A DNA stretch of 64,000 nt, from contig JAZQOA010000086.1 in NCBI GenBank assembly GCA_045627605.1, positions 1 to 64,000 on the forward strand, in the 5' to 3' direction. The stretch comes from RGIG5952 sp045627605 (GTDB lineage Bacteria; Verrucomicrobiota; Kiritimatiellia; RFP12; JAAYLN01). The notes under the pieces are model-generated. The model made no database searches. It was not told where the DNA came from and saw nothing but the letters and a program-made list of their open reading frames with translations. This document shows positions 1 to 8,981 of the stretch, piece after piece; the stretch's first letter is position 1, and each line of letters starts with the position of its first letter. The position numbers and the translations under genes are program-made.

Positions 1-70
1 CGCGCAAACAGCACCTGCTCACGAGGTGGTACCACCCCTCACCCGAATTCTTAACCCTCGGCCTTCTCAT
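1..70 (-). CDS. REP-associated (Y1, IS200-like) transposase, N-terminus only
   Basis: Reading leftward from an ATG at 70, 23 codons run off the window edge. The translation begins MRRPRVKNSGEGWYHLVSRC. The pattern basic-P-R followed by a G-x-x-YH-[LV]-x-SR segment is the signature start of REP-associated tyrosine (Y1) transposases, whose HUH catalytic motif would lie beyond the edge. A GGAGG ribosome site sits five bases upstream of the ATG. These single-strand DNA transposases usually mobilise or maintain short palindromic repeats, and a short palindrome lies just upstream at 103-113. Only the first 23 residues are visible, so intactness cannot be judged. Confidence 0.6.
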   Translation of the reverse strand, partial: MRRPRVKNSGEGWYHLVSRCCLR

Positions 71-102
71 TCATCCTCCGCGTTCTATGTGTTACGAATA
101 AT

Positions 103-113
103 GGGACTGTCCC
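103..113. repeat. short palindrome upstream of the transposase
   Basis: GGGACTGTCCC is an inverted repeat of GGGAC around a single T. It lies in the 5' flank of the Y1 transposase start. Short GC-rich palindromes next to this transposase family are typical substrates (REP elements), but a single 11-bp copy is weak evidence. Confidence 0.35.
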
Positions 114-152
114 TCTATGCAATGGTTATGTTAACAAAGGAGAGCAATTATG

Positions 153-1073
153 TCAATTTTGAGTATTGAGGAAAATTTCCTCAAGGGAGATGCCGGGCGT
201 TACCTTGTGGACATCGGTTGCCGCAAGAAGGAGCGGCAAGAGCCTGCGGTTGACCTCGGCAACTGAAAAAATCCCGTCATCAAAGGAACAAACAACGGCG
301 GAATCGGCGGCTGACCAAGAGATTTCCGCGCCAGGCACGGCCGCACGGAGTTCGTCAAATCCCTTGGGTTCTGTCCCGACAACATAGCTGACACGCCCGC
401 AGCCGCCACTGACCTCGCCCAACGCCTCGGTCTTGACAACGCGCCCGTTTTCCACGAAGGCGACATGTGTGCAGAGTGCCTCAATGTCGTGCAAGTTGTG
501 CGACGAGATGACAAGTGTCTGCCGCCCTTTCCTTGATGAAATAAAACGCCGGAGCCGCGCCGCTTCAATGGGGTCAAGTCCGTTGAGCGGTTCGTCAAGG
601 AGCACCAAATCTGGTTCGCCGATAAAACACTGCGCGGCCATGACGCGCTTGCGCATACCATGCGAAAGGTTGCGGATCTTCGACTTGGCCCGGTCCAGCA
701 AGTTGACGGCGTCCAGCAACTGGCGGACATTTTTCCAGGCTTCTTCCCTTTTCATACCCTGCATACGGGCAAAACGGTAAAGCATCGACTCCGGCGTCGC
801 CTCGGAAGGCAGTTCAGAATCCTGTGGGAGTATTGAAAAAAGTCCGGAATGGACAGCCGCATCAAATGGACCAAGTCCCAGGATGTCGATTTCGCCGGCA
901 TCCGGCACCAGGAATCCCGCAACCGTCATCATCCAAGTTGTTTTCCCCGCGCCGTTGGCACCGACAAGCCCCATGACAGCCCCGGGGGGAATGTCGAGCG
1001 AAAACGAATCAAGCGCCGTGCGCCGTCCGAAGCGTTTCATGACGCCGCGACAAGAAAGCGCATGCCTTGTCAT
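153..1073 (-). CDS. ABC transporter ATP-binding protein (ABC-2 exporter type)
   Basis: 306 aa. Walker A GANGAGKT at about residues 38-45, signature LSHGM at 136-140 and Walker B LVLLDEP at 156-162 identify an ABC ATPase; a C-terminal extension of about 90 residues is common in exporters of the CcmA/NatA type. The start at 1073 is chosen because its ATG overlaps the stop of the upstream permease gene (ATGA, 4 nt) and the sequence before it does not resemble a transporter. With the permease it should form an inner-membrane exporter powered by ATP; the substrate is unknown. Last gene of the dnaE-led minus-strand run. Confidence 0.9.
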   Translation of the reverse strand: MTRHALSCRGVMKRFGRRTALDSFSLDIPPGAVMGLVGANGAGKTTWMMTVAGFLVPDAGEIDILGLGPFDAAVHSGLFSILPQDSELPSEATPESMLYRFARMQGMKREEAWKNVRQLLDAVNLLDRAKSKIRNLSHGMRKRVMAAQCFIGEPDLVLLDEPLNGLDPIEAARLRRFISSRKGRQTLVISSHNLHDIEALCTHVAFVENGRVVKTEALGEVSGGCGRVSYVVGTEPKGFDELRAAVPGAEISWSAADSAVVCSFDDGIFSVAEVNRRLLPLLLAATDVHKVTPGISLEEIFLNTQN

Positions 1074-1981
1074 GCATCCCTCCTCGCGAAAACCGCTGCG
1101 CCAAGGGAATAGTAGGCGAACGACAGGAAAAGGAGGTGGAGCGTCCCCGATGCAAAGGGGGTGAACGCCGTCCGCCACAACTTCATTTCGGCACCCGAGG
1201 GGACAAGCTGGCGGACATGCGTTACGACAGCCGGCCAGCCGGCGCGCGCGTACAGACCGTCGAGAACCGGCGGAAGCGCGGTGAAGACCGCGATCGCCAC
1301 GATGCCAAGTGCCGTCGCCCGCGCCGAAGAATGCGTCAGGTGCGAAATCCCCAACGCAAGCCCGAGCCATGGCAACGAGTATATCCATGCTCTCGCCCCC
1401 CAGCCCAGCATCGGCACGACAAGACGGACCGCCGTCCCCGACGGCAACCGGAACAACGCCAAGGTCCAGGCCCCTGCGGCACTGACGGCCAAGGCGACGC
1501 CAATCATCAATGCCTGCCCGATGTATTTTCCAAGCGACCACTCGAGCCGCGTCACACGTGTGATCAAGTAGCGGACACATCCGGATTTCAAGTCGTCCGC
1601 CACCCGCGTGCCAGAAACCATCACGACAAGAAGCGGGGCGCACATAAAGACAAACCAGGCGTAGAGCAATTCCACGGGATGCCGCGACGAAATGTCATCG
1701 AAGACCGGGCCATCCCCAACGGCTTTCCGCACCATCCCCTGGAATGGCCGAGACTTCCACAACGCCTCGGATACGACACCTGTCTCCTCCGACGCGGGAA
1801 GCTGCAAGACAGTTGCGAGTTCGCCCTCCATCCGGCCCAGCAACGAAATCGTGCCGTTCATGCAGAAGACTGCGGCCACAAGATAAAGCAAGACGAGCAC
1901 AAGTGCGCGGCGGCTTCTCACCGCACCCGCCCACTCAAAAAGCGCCACCTGCCAGACCGACGCGAAGAACCTGGACTTCAT
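1070..1981 (-). CDS. ABC-2 type permease
   Basis: 303 aa, multi-spanning membrane protein. It begins with a cytosolic stretch and one membrane segment (about residues 27-50). A large extracytoplasmic loop follows, then at least five hydrophobic segments in the C-terminal two thirds, the usual ABC-2 permease layout. It overlaps the preceding gene by 4 nt and the following ATPase gene by 4 nt, so the three are translationally coupled. The first loop contains GMVRKAVGD and similar hydrophilic sequence, as in ABC-2 permeases of the ABC2_membrane_3/NosY kind. Substrate not predictable. Confidence 0.8.
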   Translation of the reverse strand: MKSRFFASVWQVALFEWAGAVRSRRALVLVLLYLVAAVFCMNGTISLLGRMEGELATVLQLPASEETGVVSEALWKSRPFQGMVRKAVGDGPVFDDISSRHPVELLYAWFVFMCAPLLVVMVSGTRVADDLKSGCVRYLITRVTRLEWSLGKYIGQALMIGVALAVSAAGAWTLALFRLPSGTAVRLVVPMLGWGARAWIYSLPWLGLALGISHLTHSSARATALGIVAIAVFTALPPVLDGLYARAGWPAVVTHVRQLVPSGAEMKLWRTAFTPFASGTLHLLFLSFAYYSLGAAVFARRDA

Positions 1982-2718
1982 CGCCCGTCCCCCACGACCT
2001 CTTCCTCGGCGTCCCAGGAGTGACTGCGGTCACGCAGACTTTCCCAGTCAATTTTCACCAGCGGTTCGGCAACCGCGGGATCGATGAAGTCCGCGATGTT
2101 CATTTCAGAGACCTCGGCGCGAAGCTCCGGCGCCACGCATTCACCAATGCGGTCATATGCCCCGGCCATAACGGCCATCACCCCGCCAACAAGCTTGACG
2201 CCCAATTCGTGGTTCACACGGTCCTCCCCGACGGATTCCGCAACCTGGAGCACGCAATCGTAAAGGCTTGCGTTCATCTCCTGCAACGCGGCGTCAAACG
2301 CCTTTTCAGACTCTTCTGAAAGCTGGAGCCGCGACACCCACTGGGTGCGGATCACATCGGCCCGCGCCTCCCAAAGGTCTCGTGCGGCGTCGATTCTCGC
2401 CCTTAGATTCTCAGGGGACTCATGGCGCCGTCCTCCCCACACCCGTGGCGGACGATTCGTCGCCGCGAAAACAGGCGCACCATTGGTGATTGCCGAAGTA
2501 CGAGGACGCCCATGGTGCCGCGCCCCGGCCGACTCTGGGATGTTCACCATTTTCGTGAAAGTTTCAAAGCCATCGGGACGCGCCTCGCGGATCTTTTCCT
2601 TCTCCACCTTGTCGCGCTCCTTGAATTCGCGGAGTTCGTCGTTGGAGCCCCAGATTCCCGCAATGAAACCGGCGAGGCAAACGACAGGCAACAGGTAGAA
2701 GATTCGGGATGATTTCAT
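1978..2718 (-). CDS. membrane-anchored protein of unknown function
   Basis: 246 aa. A single N-terminal hydrophobic segment (residues 6-24, IFYLLPVVCLAGFIAGIWG) should anchor it in the inner membrane with the rest outside or as a signal anchor. A charged helical stretch (26-50) and a mostly helical C-terminal domain follow. No family is recognised. AAGGAG lies nine bases before the ATG at 2718. It overlaps the permease gene by 4 nt, so it is probably an accessory of the exporter. A 63-nt gap separates it from dnaE. Confidence 0.7.
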   Translation of the reverse strand: MKSSRIFYLLPVVCLAGFIAGIWGSNDELREFKERDKVEKEKIREARPDGFETFTKMVNIPESAGARHHGRPRTSAITNGAPVFAATNRPPRVWGGRRHESPENLRARIDAARDLWEARADVIRTQWVSRLQLSEESEKAFDAALQEMNASLYDCVLQVAESVGEDRVNHELGVKLVGGVMAVMAGAYDRIGECVAPELRAEVSEMNIADFIDPAVAEPLVKIDWESLRDRSHSWDAEEEVVGDGR

Positions 2719-2781
2719 TTTGAACTCCTTCCAGTCAGCAAAACGGGCGAAATCCCGGGCATTCGCCTGGCAAACGCAAGT

Positions 2782-5700
2782 CTATTCGGGCTTCCAGCGC
2801 CGCCGTGGCTTGTAGTCGCAGTAAACGGCGTCCTTCGAGACGAGGTGCAGGGCCCTGGGACCAAGCACCTTCGCAACATCATCGGCCAAAAGGAAATCGG
2901 GATTGACATTGAATTCAAGCGCCGCATCAATGACAACGGTATTGTCTTCGCTATCCTTCACGCGGAACGAAAGGGGCACCGGGCCTGGATGCGCCTTGAC
3001 AACCTCAAGGGCCTTGTCCGCGAGGGCGCCGTCCTCCGAATACGGAAGCGAGAGAGCCACCTTCTCGACATAGTTTCCAGCGGCATCGGCGAGGCGGAAC
3101 ACTTCGTTGGCGAGGATCGAAACCTTTCCGTCCTTGTAGTTGAGTTCGCCGCAGAACATCATCGGCTCGTTGACCTGGAGTGCCGCGGCGTTGTTGCCGA
3201 AGGCGTAGGACTTCGGGAAAAGCACGGCCTCCATGTGGTCGCCGCCGTCCTCAATGGTGACAACGGCCATTTGCTCGTGTTTCTCCCGGGTGAATTTGAT
3301 CTGAACGTCGGTGACCAGGCCGCAGACGCGCACGTCGCTAGCGTCGTCGCCGCGATAGGAAAGCGCCTGCGAGACCGTTCGCGTGCCGATGTCATTGATG
3401 AAGGCGCGGTAGCGGGCAAGCGGGTCTCCCGACAAATACATGCCGACGAGTTCCTTCTCCATCTGCAGCGCCTCGCGCTGCGTCCACTCCTGGCATTGCG
3501 GCAGGTCGTCGTCGGTGATTCCCGCCGCGTCGCCCATGTCGAAAGCCTCGAAGAGACTGGCTTGTCCCGCCGCCTTGTCCTTGTGCTTCTCCGCCGCGTG
3601 GGCAAAGGCGAAGTCAATGCCGTTGATCAGCCGGGCCCTGTGCACCTTGAAGGTATCGAAGGCGCCCGCCTTGATCAGCGACTCGACGTCGCGCTTCTTC
3701 ACGACGGCGGGATCGACGCGTTCGCAAAAATCGACGAAACTCTTGAAAAGGCCACCGGCCTTGCGCTCCTTGACAATCGCCTCGGAAGCCGCAGAACCGA
3801 CGTTCTTGATGCCGGCGAGACCAAAGCGAACCGAGTTTTCCCCGGGCGAGAAGCGGTCAAGCGAGAAGTTGACGTCTGGCGGCATGACCTTGAGCCCCAT
3901 GTCGGCGCATTCGGCGACGAGTCCCGGGAGCTTGTCGAAGTTGCCGATTTCGGAGTCAATCTGGGCGCACATGAACTCAGCCAGGAAGTGCGCCTTGAGG
4001 TAGCCGGTCTGGTACGCCACCCACGCATAGCACACGGCGTGGCTCTTGTTGAAGGCGTACGAGGCGAAAGCCTTCCAGTCGTCCCATATCTTGTCGATGA
4101 GAAAGCGCGCATCCCAGTCCTTTGAAATGTCGAGGTCGTAGGCGTACGTCTTGTCACCCGTCTCGCCTCCTCCTCCACGCTTTTTCATCTCATCCGGGTA
4201 GTATGTTTCCAAAAACTTGTCCGTCACCCTCACGTGGGTCTTGGCGGCGCGGAAGTCCTTGTTGGCGAGGCACCCGTCGATGAACTTGACCTTCAGCTCT
4301 TCCATGACGGCAATTTGCTTCTTGCCCATTGCCTTGCGGAGCTTGTCGCTCATGCCGCGCGTGAAACCGCCGAGGAGACGCGAAAGAAGCATCACCTGCT
4401 CCTGGTAGACCGTGACCCCATAGGTGTCTTTCAGGTACTTCTCCATGAGGGGATGGTCGTAGGAAATCGGCTCCTTGCCAAGCTTGCGCGCGACAAATGT
4501 CGGGATATAAGCCAGCGGACCCGGCCTGTAGAGGGCGTTCATAGCCACCAGGTCGGTAAGGCGCTCGGGTTTGAGTTCCTTGAGGTATTTCTTCATCCCC
4601 GCGGATTCAAACTGGAAGAGGCCCGTCGTCTCGCCGCGCCCGAAAAGAGCATATGTTTCCTTGTCGTCGTCGGGAATTTCATCGGGGTTGATCTCGATAC
4701 CGTAGTCTTCCTTGATGTTCGAAACGCATTCCTTCATGACCGAAAGCGTCTTGAGCCCCAGGAAGTCCATCTTGAGAAGCCCCACGGGCTCGACAAAGTG
4801 GCCGTCGTACTGCGTGCACAGCAACTCCTCGCCGGGCGTGGGCATCACGGGAAGAGTGTCCATCAGGGGGTCGCGCGAGATGAGGATGCCGCAGGCGTGG
4901 ATGCCGGGCTGGCGTATCGATCCTTCCAGGCGCCTTGCGTGCGCCATGAGCTCCGCGACGGTGTGCGGTTGCTTGCCGGGGTCGTTTTCATCGACAAAGG
5001 TGGTTTGATCGTCCAGCTTCTTGACAAGTTCGGCGGAGTAGTTTGGATTGGGCTGCCCCTTTTTGTCCGTCGGCGACATCGCAATGTCAAAGGTGATTTT
5101 CGGAGCATCCGGCACAAGGGCGGCGAGTTTGTTGGTGTCAAAGAGCGGATACCCCATCGTGCGGCCAACGTCCTTGATGGCGCTCTTGGCCGCCATCTGC
5201 CCGAAGGTGACGATATGCGCGACGTGTTCCTGGCCGTACTTGCGGGTCACGTATTCAAGCACCTTTGAGCGGCCGTCGTCGTCGAAGTCGACATCGATAT
5301 CGGGCATTGAGATTCGGTCGGGGTTGAGGAACCTCTCGAAGAGCAAGTCGAACTTGATAGGGTCGACGTTTGTGATGCCGAGGGCGTAGGCCACGGCCGC
5401 GCCGGCGGCGGAGCCGCGGCCAGGCCCCACCCAAACCCCCATTTCCCGGGCGGCGAAAATATAGTCGTGTACAATGAGGAAGTATCCGGGAAACCCCATC
5501 GTGCGAATCGTGTCAAGCTCAAACTGGATTCGCTCCGCGATCTCGGCGGGAACAGGATCGCCCCAGCGCCGCGCGGCGCCAGCCCAAACAAGCGAGGCGA
5601 GATAGTCGGCCTCGAACTTGATGCGCAAAACCTTTTCGTAACCGCCCAGGCGGTCGAAGTTGTTGGGCTTGTCCGCCGTGTTGAATTCCTTCCGAAGTGT

Positions 5701-6735
5701 CTCCTCGTCGAATTTCCCCGCGTAATCCCCTTCCGTGCCGAACGACTCGGGAATCGGGAATTTCGGCATGATCGGGTCCGAGTCCAGTTCGTATTCCTCG
5801 ACCTTGTCCGCCACCTCCAGCGTATTGGCGATAAACTCAGGGTGGCCGGGGAAAAGCGCCGTCATTGCCGCGGCGTCCTTGAACCATTCCTGCCCCGTGT
5901 AAATGAGACGGTTGGTATCGTAGATTTTCTTCTGCGTCGAAATGCAAAGAAGGATGTCGTGGGATGGGTCGTCGTCGGCATCGAGGAAATGCACGTCATT
6001 TGTGGCGACAATCTTTATGCCAAGCCTGGAGCCAAGTTCAAGCATGCCCCGGACGACACGCTCCTGCCGCTCGTAGAGTTCCTTGTGCTCGTCTATTGCC
6101 GATTGCGGTATGCCGGTCTTCTCAGACTTGTGAAGCATCACCTCGAGATAGTAGTCGTCGCCGAAAAGTCCCTTGTACCATTTAGCCACGCGCTCCGCCT
6201 CCGCCATGTTCCCGGTGTCGATGGCGCGCGCCACCTCGCCCGCGATGCACGCGGAACAACAGATCAACCCCTCGTGGTATTTTTCAAGGAGCGCATGGTC
6301 AATGCGGGCGTTATGGTAGAAGCCGTTGATCCACGCCTCCGAAAGGAGATGGACAAGGTTGTGGTATCCCGTGAGGTTCTTGGCGAGCAAGATGAGGTGG
6401 CTTCGTTTCTCGTCCTTGTCGTGTACCTTGTAGTCGCCCGTTGACGTGACGTAGGCTTCGCAACCGAGAATCGGCTTAATTGGAGGCAGGTCTCCGTAGC
6501 CTTTCTTCGATCGGCACTCGTCGTAAAATGATTTCAGGGCGAAGAGATTGCCATGGTCGGTGACGGCCAACGCCTTCATCCCCAACTTGCGCGCCCGCTT
6601 GACAAGGGGATTTATCGCACACTGCCCATCCAGGAGCGAATAGGTCGTATGGACGTGAAGGTGAACAAACTGCATCTGCTTATCTTCTTCCGCGCCTGGT
6701 TCTTTTTGCGTTGACTCATTTGCGTCTGTTTTCAT
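2782..6735 (-). CDS. dnaE: DNA polymerase III subunit alpha
   Basis: 1317 aa from the ATG at 6735. This is the replicative polymerase catalytic subunit. The N-terminal PHP domain starts with FVHLHVHTTYSLLDG (residues 23-37). The C-family polymerase core has PDIDVDFDDDGR at about 478, whose aspartates bind catalytic metals. Helix-hairpin-helix sequence follows, and an OB-fold lies near 1130-1175. Length and order match bacterial DnaE rather than PolC. The start at 6735 lies 7 nt after an extended -10 box, so the mRNA may be leaderless; a second in-frame ATG at 6675, just before the PHP domain, is the alternative. Downstream genes on the same strand are an anchored protein and an ABC exporter. 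Confidence 0.96.
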   Translation of the reverse strand: MKTDANESTQKEPGAEEDKQMQFVHLHVHTTYSLLDGQCAINPLVKRARKLGMKALAVTDHGNLFALKSFYDECRSKKGYGDLPPIKPILGCEAYVTSTGDYKVHDKDEKRSHLILLAKNLTGYHNLVHLLSEAWINGFYHNARIDHALLEKYHEGLICCSACIAGEVARAIDTGNMAEAERVAKWYKGLFGDDYYLEVMLHKSEKTGIPQSAIDEHKELYERQERVVRGMLELGSRLGIKIVATNDVHFLDADDDPSHDILLCISTQKKIYDTNRLIYTGQEWFKDAAAMTALFPGHPEFIANTLEVADKVEEYELDSDPIMPKFPIPESFGTEGDYAGKFDEETLRKEFNTADKPNNFDRLGGYEKVLRIKFEADYLASLVWAGAARRWGDPVPAEIAERIQFELDTIRTMGFPGYFLIVHDYIFAAREMGVWVGPGRGSAAGAAVAYALGITNVDPIKFDLLFERFLNPDRISMPDIDVDFDDDGRSKVLEYVTRKYGQEHVAHIVTFGQMAAKSAIKDVGRTMGYPLFDTNKLAALVPDAPKITFDIAMSPTDKKGQPNPNYSAELVKKLDDQTTFVDENDPGKQPHTVAELMAHARRLEGSIRQPGIHACGILISRDPLMDTLPVMPTPGEELLCTQYDGHFVEPVGLLKMDFLGLKTLSVMKECVSNIKEDYGIEINPDEIPDDDKETYALFGRGETTGLFQFESAGMKKYLKELKPERLTDLVAMNALYRPGPLAYIPTFVARKLGKEPISYDHPLMEKYLKDTYGVTVYQEQVMLLSRLLGGFTRGMSDKLRKAMGKKQIAVMEELKVKFIDGCLANKDFRAAKTHVRVTDKFLETYYPDEMKKRGGGGETGDKTYAYDLDISKDWDARFLIDKIWDDWKAFASYAFNKSHAVCYAWVAYQTGYLKAHFLAEFMCAQIDSEIGNFDKLPGLVAECADMGLKVMPPDVNFSLDRFSPGENSVRFGLAGIKNVGSAASEAIVKERKAGGLFKSFVDFCERVDPAVVKKRDVESLIKAGAFDTFKVHRARLINGIDFAFAHAAEKHKDKAAGQASLFEAFDMGDAAGITDDDLPQCQEWTQREALQMEKELVGMYLSGDPLARYRAFINDIGTRTVSQALSYRGDDASDVRVCGLVTDVQIKFTREKHEQMAVVTIEDGGDHMEAVLFPKSYAFGNNAAALQVNEPMMFCGELNYKDGKVSILANEVFRLADAAGNYVEKVALSLPYSEDGALADKALEVVKAHPGPVPLSFRVKDSEDNTVVIDAALEFNVNPDFLLADDVAKVLGPRALHLVSKDAVYCDYKPRRRWKPE

Positions 6736-6780
6736 GCATAACATTATACCATACTCGAAAGAGCCTGTGCCGTGCGTTTC
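6728..6780. repeat. promoter-region repeat, copy 1 (dnaE side)
   Basis: This stretch matches 8974-9026 in the same orientation. The first 27 bases are identical and cover the start codon and -10 box; further patches (AAAGAG, GCCG, GCGTTT) match across the rest. The copies lie 2246 bp apart and bracket three AT-richer genes. See copy 2. Confidence 0.85.
6743..6751 (-). promoter_or_regulatory. extended -10 promoter of dnaE
   Basis: On the minus strand the sequence is TGGTATAAT, a perfect TGn-TATAAT extended -10. No good -35 hexamer is present at 17 bp, which is normal for extended -10 promoters. Transcription should start within about a base of the ATG at 6735. Confidence 0.7.
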
Positions 6781-6786
6781 AACTTT

Positions 6787-6815
6787 TTGCACAAAATAAA
6801 GGAATGTATTACAAT
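6787..6815 (+). promoter_or_regulatory. promoter of the 6825 gene
   Basis: TTGCAC (6787-6792), a 17-bp spacer and TACAAT (6810-6815) form a good sigma-70-type promoter. The expected start point is only a few bases before the ATG at 6825. It is divergent from and partly overlaps the dnaE promoter region. Confidence 0.6.
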
Positions 6816-6824
6816 ACAATAGTC

Positions 6825-7355
6825 ATGGGAAGCAAAAAAACAAGGGCGCAGGCCAATTACGCAAGACGTTCAAACCGCAGATTGCGGGTGGAGGTTTTCT
6901 TTCTCGACGAGGATGTCATAATGAAGCCCACATTGCAGGAAGTGGAGAACGCGCTCCTGATGGCCCTGCTTGTTCCTGATGGGATTTTATGTCTCGCGGG
7001 GCTGATGGACAACTTGTCTGCCCATTGCTCGCCACGGCTCATTCCCGAATGGGAAATCCCCGGAGCGCGCGGACGCACGCCAGGCATCCGCAAATACCTT
7101 TCCGGGAATGCGTACCTCCTCAGCCGCTACTCAACACTGATGCGATATGTCAGGCTTGGAACCAAAATCCGGGAAGCAACGGGCCTGCAGGGGGATTGGT
7201 GTATCAGCCTCCTCCACGGACTCGAACCGACCTGTCCCGATGGAATATCCGAGGAGAGCTACGAGCGACTTCATTATCTTTACGCCGAGCTTGAAAGCTT
7301 GAATTTCAAGCAAATGGAACAAGTACTAACGGAGGCCCGTTATGAACAAGCATGA
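6825..7355 (+). CDS. hypothetical protein of the nuclease island
   Basis: 176 aa from ATG 6825. An alternative ATG at 6921 has GAGG eight bases upstream and would give about 144 aa. The N-terminus is strongly basic (many Arg/Lys in residues 4-22) and the rest appears helical; no family is recognised. It overlaps the following nuclease-like gene by 14 nt, so the two are cotranscribed and probably act together. Base composition is visibly more AT-rich than dnaE, suggesting transfer. It could be a DNA-binding partner of the downstream nuclease, but that is inference only. Confidence 0.6.
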   Translation: MGSKKTRAQANYARRSNRRLRVEVFFLDEDVIMKPTLQEVENALLMALLVPDGILCLAGLMDNLSAHCSPRLIPEWEIPGARGRTPGIRKYLSGNAYLLSRYSTLMRYVRLGTKIREATGLQGDWCISLLHGLEPTCPDGISEESYERLHYLYAELESLNFKQMEQVLTEARYEQA

Positions 7356-8088
7356 CAACGACTGGCTGAAAGAAATCCAAACAACCATCGAGCAATATGA
7401 CGCGAAGAAGGATTTTACCGGCATCCACACCTTGAAGGCAGCCAAAAACAAAACCCATTTCAACGACATGGCCGGTATCTTGCTTGATTACGAGATTCAA
7501 TTCGGCAAAGTGACGAGGAGCAACCCTTACTTCGTCAAACACGATGACAGCAAACGCCAGAATAAAACAAACCGGAATGAGGAGCGGATTGCCGCTCTTT
7601 TGGTTAGCCATGGCTACAAGTTTCCCAATGGCAGCATTGCGATTGATTTTCAAGTACCCCTAAAAGACAAAAAGCGCGACAAGGTTGGGAAAATCGACAT
7701 ATTGGCATACAACGCCGAAAGCAGGAAAATCTTCGTCATGGAACTAAAACGACCAGACAACGACGAGTCAATATTGAGGTGTGTCCTTGAAGCCTACAGT
7801 TACTCGAAAATCGTCGATTCAGAGAAACTGATTTCCGATTGGCACACGGCTCGCAAAAGTGAAATTGTCAAGATTGATGTCGCAGACGATGCCATGCCTT
7901 CTCCATGCGCCCTGATATTCAAAGGCTCGCTCCAGCATAAGCAATACATGGATCCCCAGAATCAACAAACCCGGAATCTTATTGAAAAATTAAACGTGGA
8001 AGTGGAAACAATAGACGCATATGGGCTTATTCAAAGCCTCCCTGAAACCAAGCAATTTCTGCCGGAACAGTTTCACAAAACGCCCTAA
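7342..8088 (+). CDS. PD-(D/E)XK nuclease-like protein
   Basis: 248 aa. The middle of the protein has GKIDILAYN (Asp about residue 116) followed by IFVMELKRPDND, the D...ExK arrangement of PD-(D/E)XK nucleases, and a helix beginning VLEAYSYSKIV that fits the fold. GGAGG lies seven bases before the ATG at 7342, and the start overlaps the upstream gene by 14 nt. Such genes commonly serve restriction or other anti-phage roles; a housekeeping repair role is not excluded. AT-rich relative to neighbours. The stop codon lies in the loop of a small hairpin (8081-8094, CGCCC/GGGCG), which may be a weak terminator between convergent genes. Confidence 0.7.
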   Translation: MNKHDNDWLKEIQTTIEQYDAKKDFTGIHTLKAAKNKTHFNDMAGILLDYEIQFGKVTRSNPYFVKHDDSKRQNKTNRNEERIAALLVSHGYKFPNGSIAIDFQVPLKDKKRDKVGKIDILAYNAESRKIFVMELKRPDNDESILRCVLEAYSYSKIVDSEKLISDWHTARKSEIVKIDVADDAMPSPCALIFKGSLQHKQYMDPQNQQTRNLIEKLNVEVETIDAYGLIQSLPETKQFLPEQFHKTP

Positions 8089-8111
8089 CGGGCGAATGAA
8101 TCCACTTGGCA

Positions 8112-8981
8112 TCAGGAACAACAGAGTGCAAGGGCGACTTCCTCGATTTCCATTCCGTCGAAATCGAATTTGTAGATTGTTTCAAACTTCATCTTCTCGA
8201 AAATCTCGCCATGAAAAGCGCCAAAACGGGCTTCGACTTCATCGTCATTCATGACGGGGACGCAAAGAACGAGGAACTTCATCCGCCGGAGCTTCATGTT
8301 TTGCGCCCAGTTCCGTAGCGAGGACTTGCATTTTTCCATGGAGGCAATGTGGGAAGCATCGCCAGCCTTGTAGAAGAGCTGATAGACGAGAACAGGAGAC
8401 TTTCCGTCCGAATCATTCGCCTTGTTGCAGGCGGAGGCAGTTCGGTGAAGGAACTGATAGCCCACATCGGCGCAATTGCGTAAAAACTCCTCGAAAGACT
8501 GGAGACCTGTGCAACCCGCCTTGTCGATGTAGTCGAACCAGACTTTCGCGACAGCAGGCCGCAAGGAATCTGCCGCCCCTTCGGAAAGCCACTCCGAAAG
8601 AGTCCTCGAAGGTCCCCGGGCATACTCGGTGTACTTCGCCTCGATGGCAATTTGCCAATCGCGATCAAGAATCATAAGGTCGCTCATCGAAGGCTTGCCT
8701 ATTTCCTTGTTGTTGAAAACCGCCTCGGTTGGGAACTCGAAGAACTTCAATGCCCCGCGCGGATTGAAACCGCGTAGACAAGGCTTGAGGATCTCTTCGA
8801 TCCGCGAAAGATTGGCAGGCTGCCAGAATTCCGCAAGTGGTATGGAACTGGTGCGGCACGAATTGACTTTCGTGCGGGCAAGTTCGTCAAGGACTTCCCC
8901 ATATCGTCCCCTGGGGAATCCGAAGAAATATTCGTTTTCAGTGTTGATTTGGTCTTTTAACTGGGCATTGTTTGTTTTCAT
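8112..8981 (-). CDS. PD-(D/E)XK nuclease-like protein (second)
   Basis: 289 aa from ATG 8981. SMSDLMILD followed by IAIEAKYTEY (about residues 98-119) gives the D...ExK core of a PD-(D/E)XK nuclease. No other domain is recognised. Its promoter and first codons (MKT) are a copy of those of dnaE, placing the ATG 7 nt after a TGGTATAAT box, so the mRNA is probably leaderless. It is convergent with the 7342 gene, 23 nt apart. The pairing of two nuclease-like genes with an unknown basic protein resembles a small defence island. Confidence 0.65.
   Translation of the reverse strand: MKTNNAQLKDQINTENEYFFGFPRGRYGEVLDELARTKVNSCRTSSIPLAEFWQPANLSRIEEILKPCLRGFNPRGALKFFEFPTEAVFNNKEIGKPSMSDLMILDRDWQIAIEAKYTEYARGPSRTLSEWLSEGAADSLRPAVAKVWFDYIDKAGCTGLQSFEEFLRNCADVGYQFLHRTASACNKANDSDGKSPVLVYQLFYKAGDASHIASMEKCKSSLRNWAQNMKLRRMKFLVLCVPVMNDDEVEARFGAFHGEIFEKMKFETIYKFDFDGMEIEEVALALCCS

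Noticed and set aside
1..60. T-box riboswitch-like GGGTGGTACCACC on the minus strand
   Set aside because: The match to the T-box antiterminator is explained by codons for GEGWYHL in the Y1 transposase frame, with a ribosome site and start in place and no stem I visible.
1074..1643. N-terminal extension of the ABC ATPase
   Set aside because: Residues before MTRHALS are antiphase to the permease gene; the ATGA overlap defines the start at 1073.
6749..6790. Sigma-54-like GGCAC...GC element upstream of dnaE
   Set aside because: The -12 half does not fit and the extended -10 box explains initiation better; the second copy of the region does not keep the GGCAC pattern.
8081..8094. Strong bidirectional terminator between convergent nuclease-like genes
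   Set aside because: Only a 5-bp stem with no T-run on either side; mentioned under the 7342 gene as weak at best.
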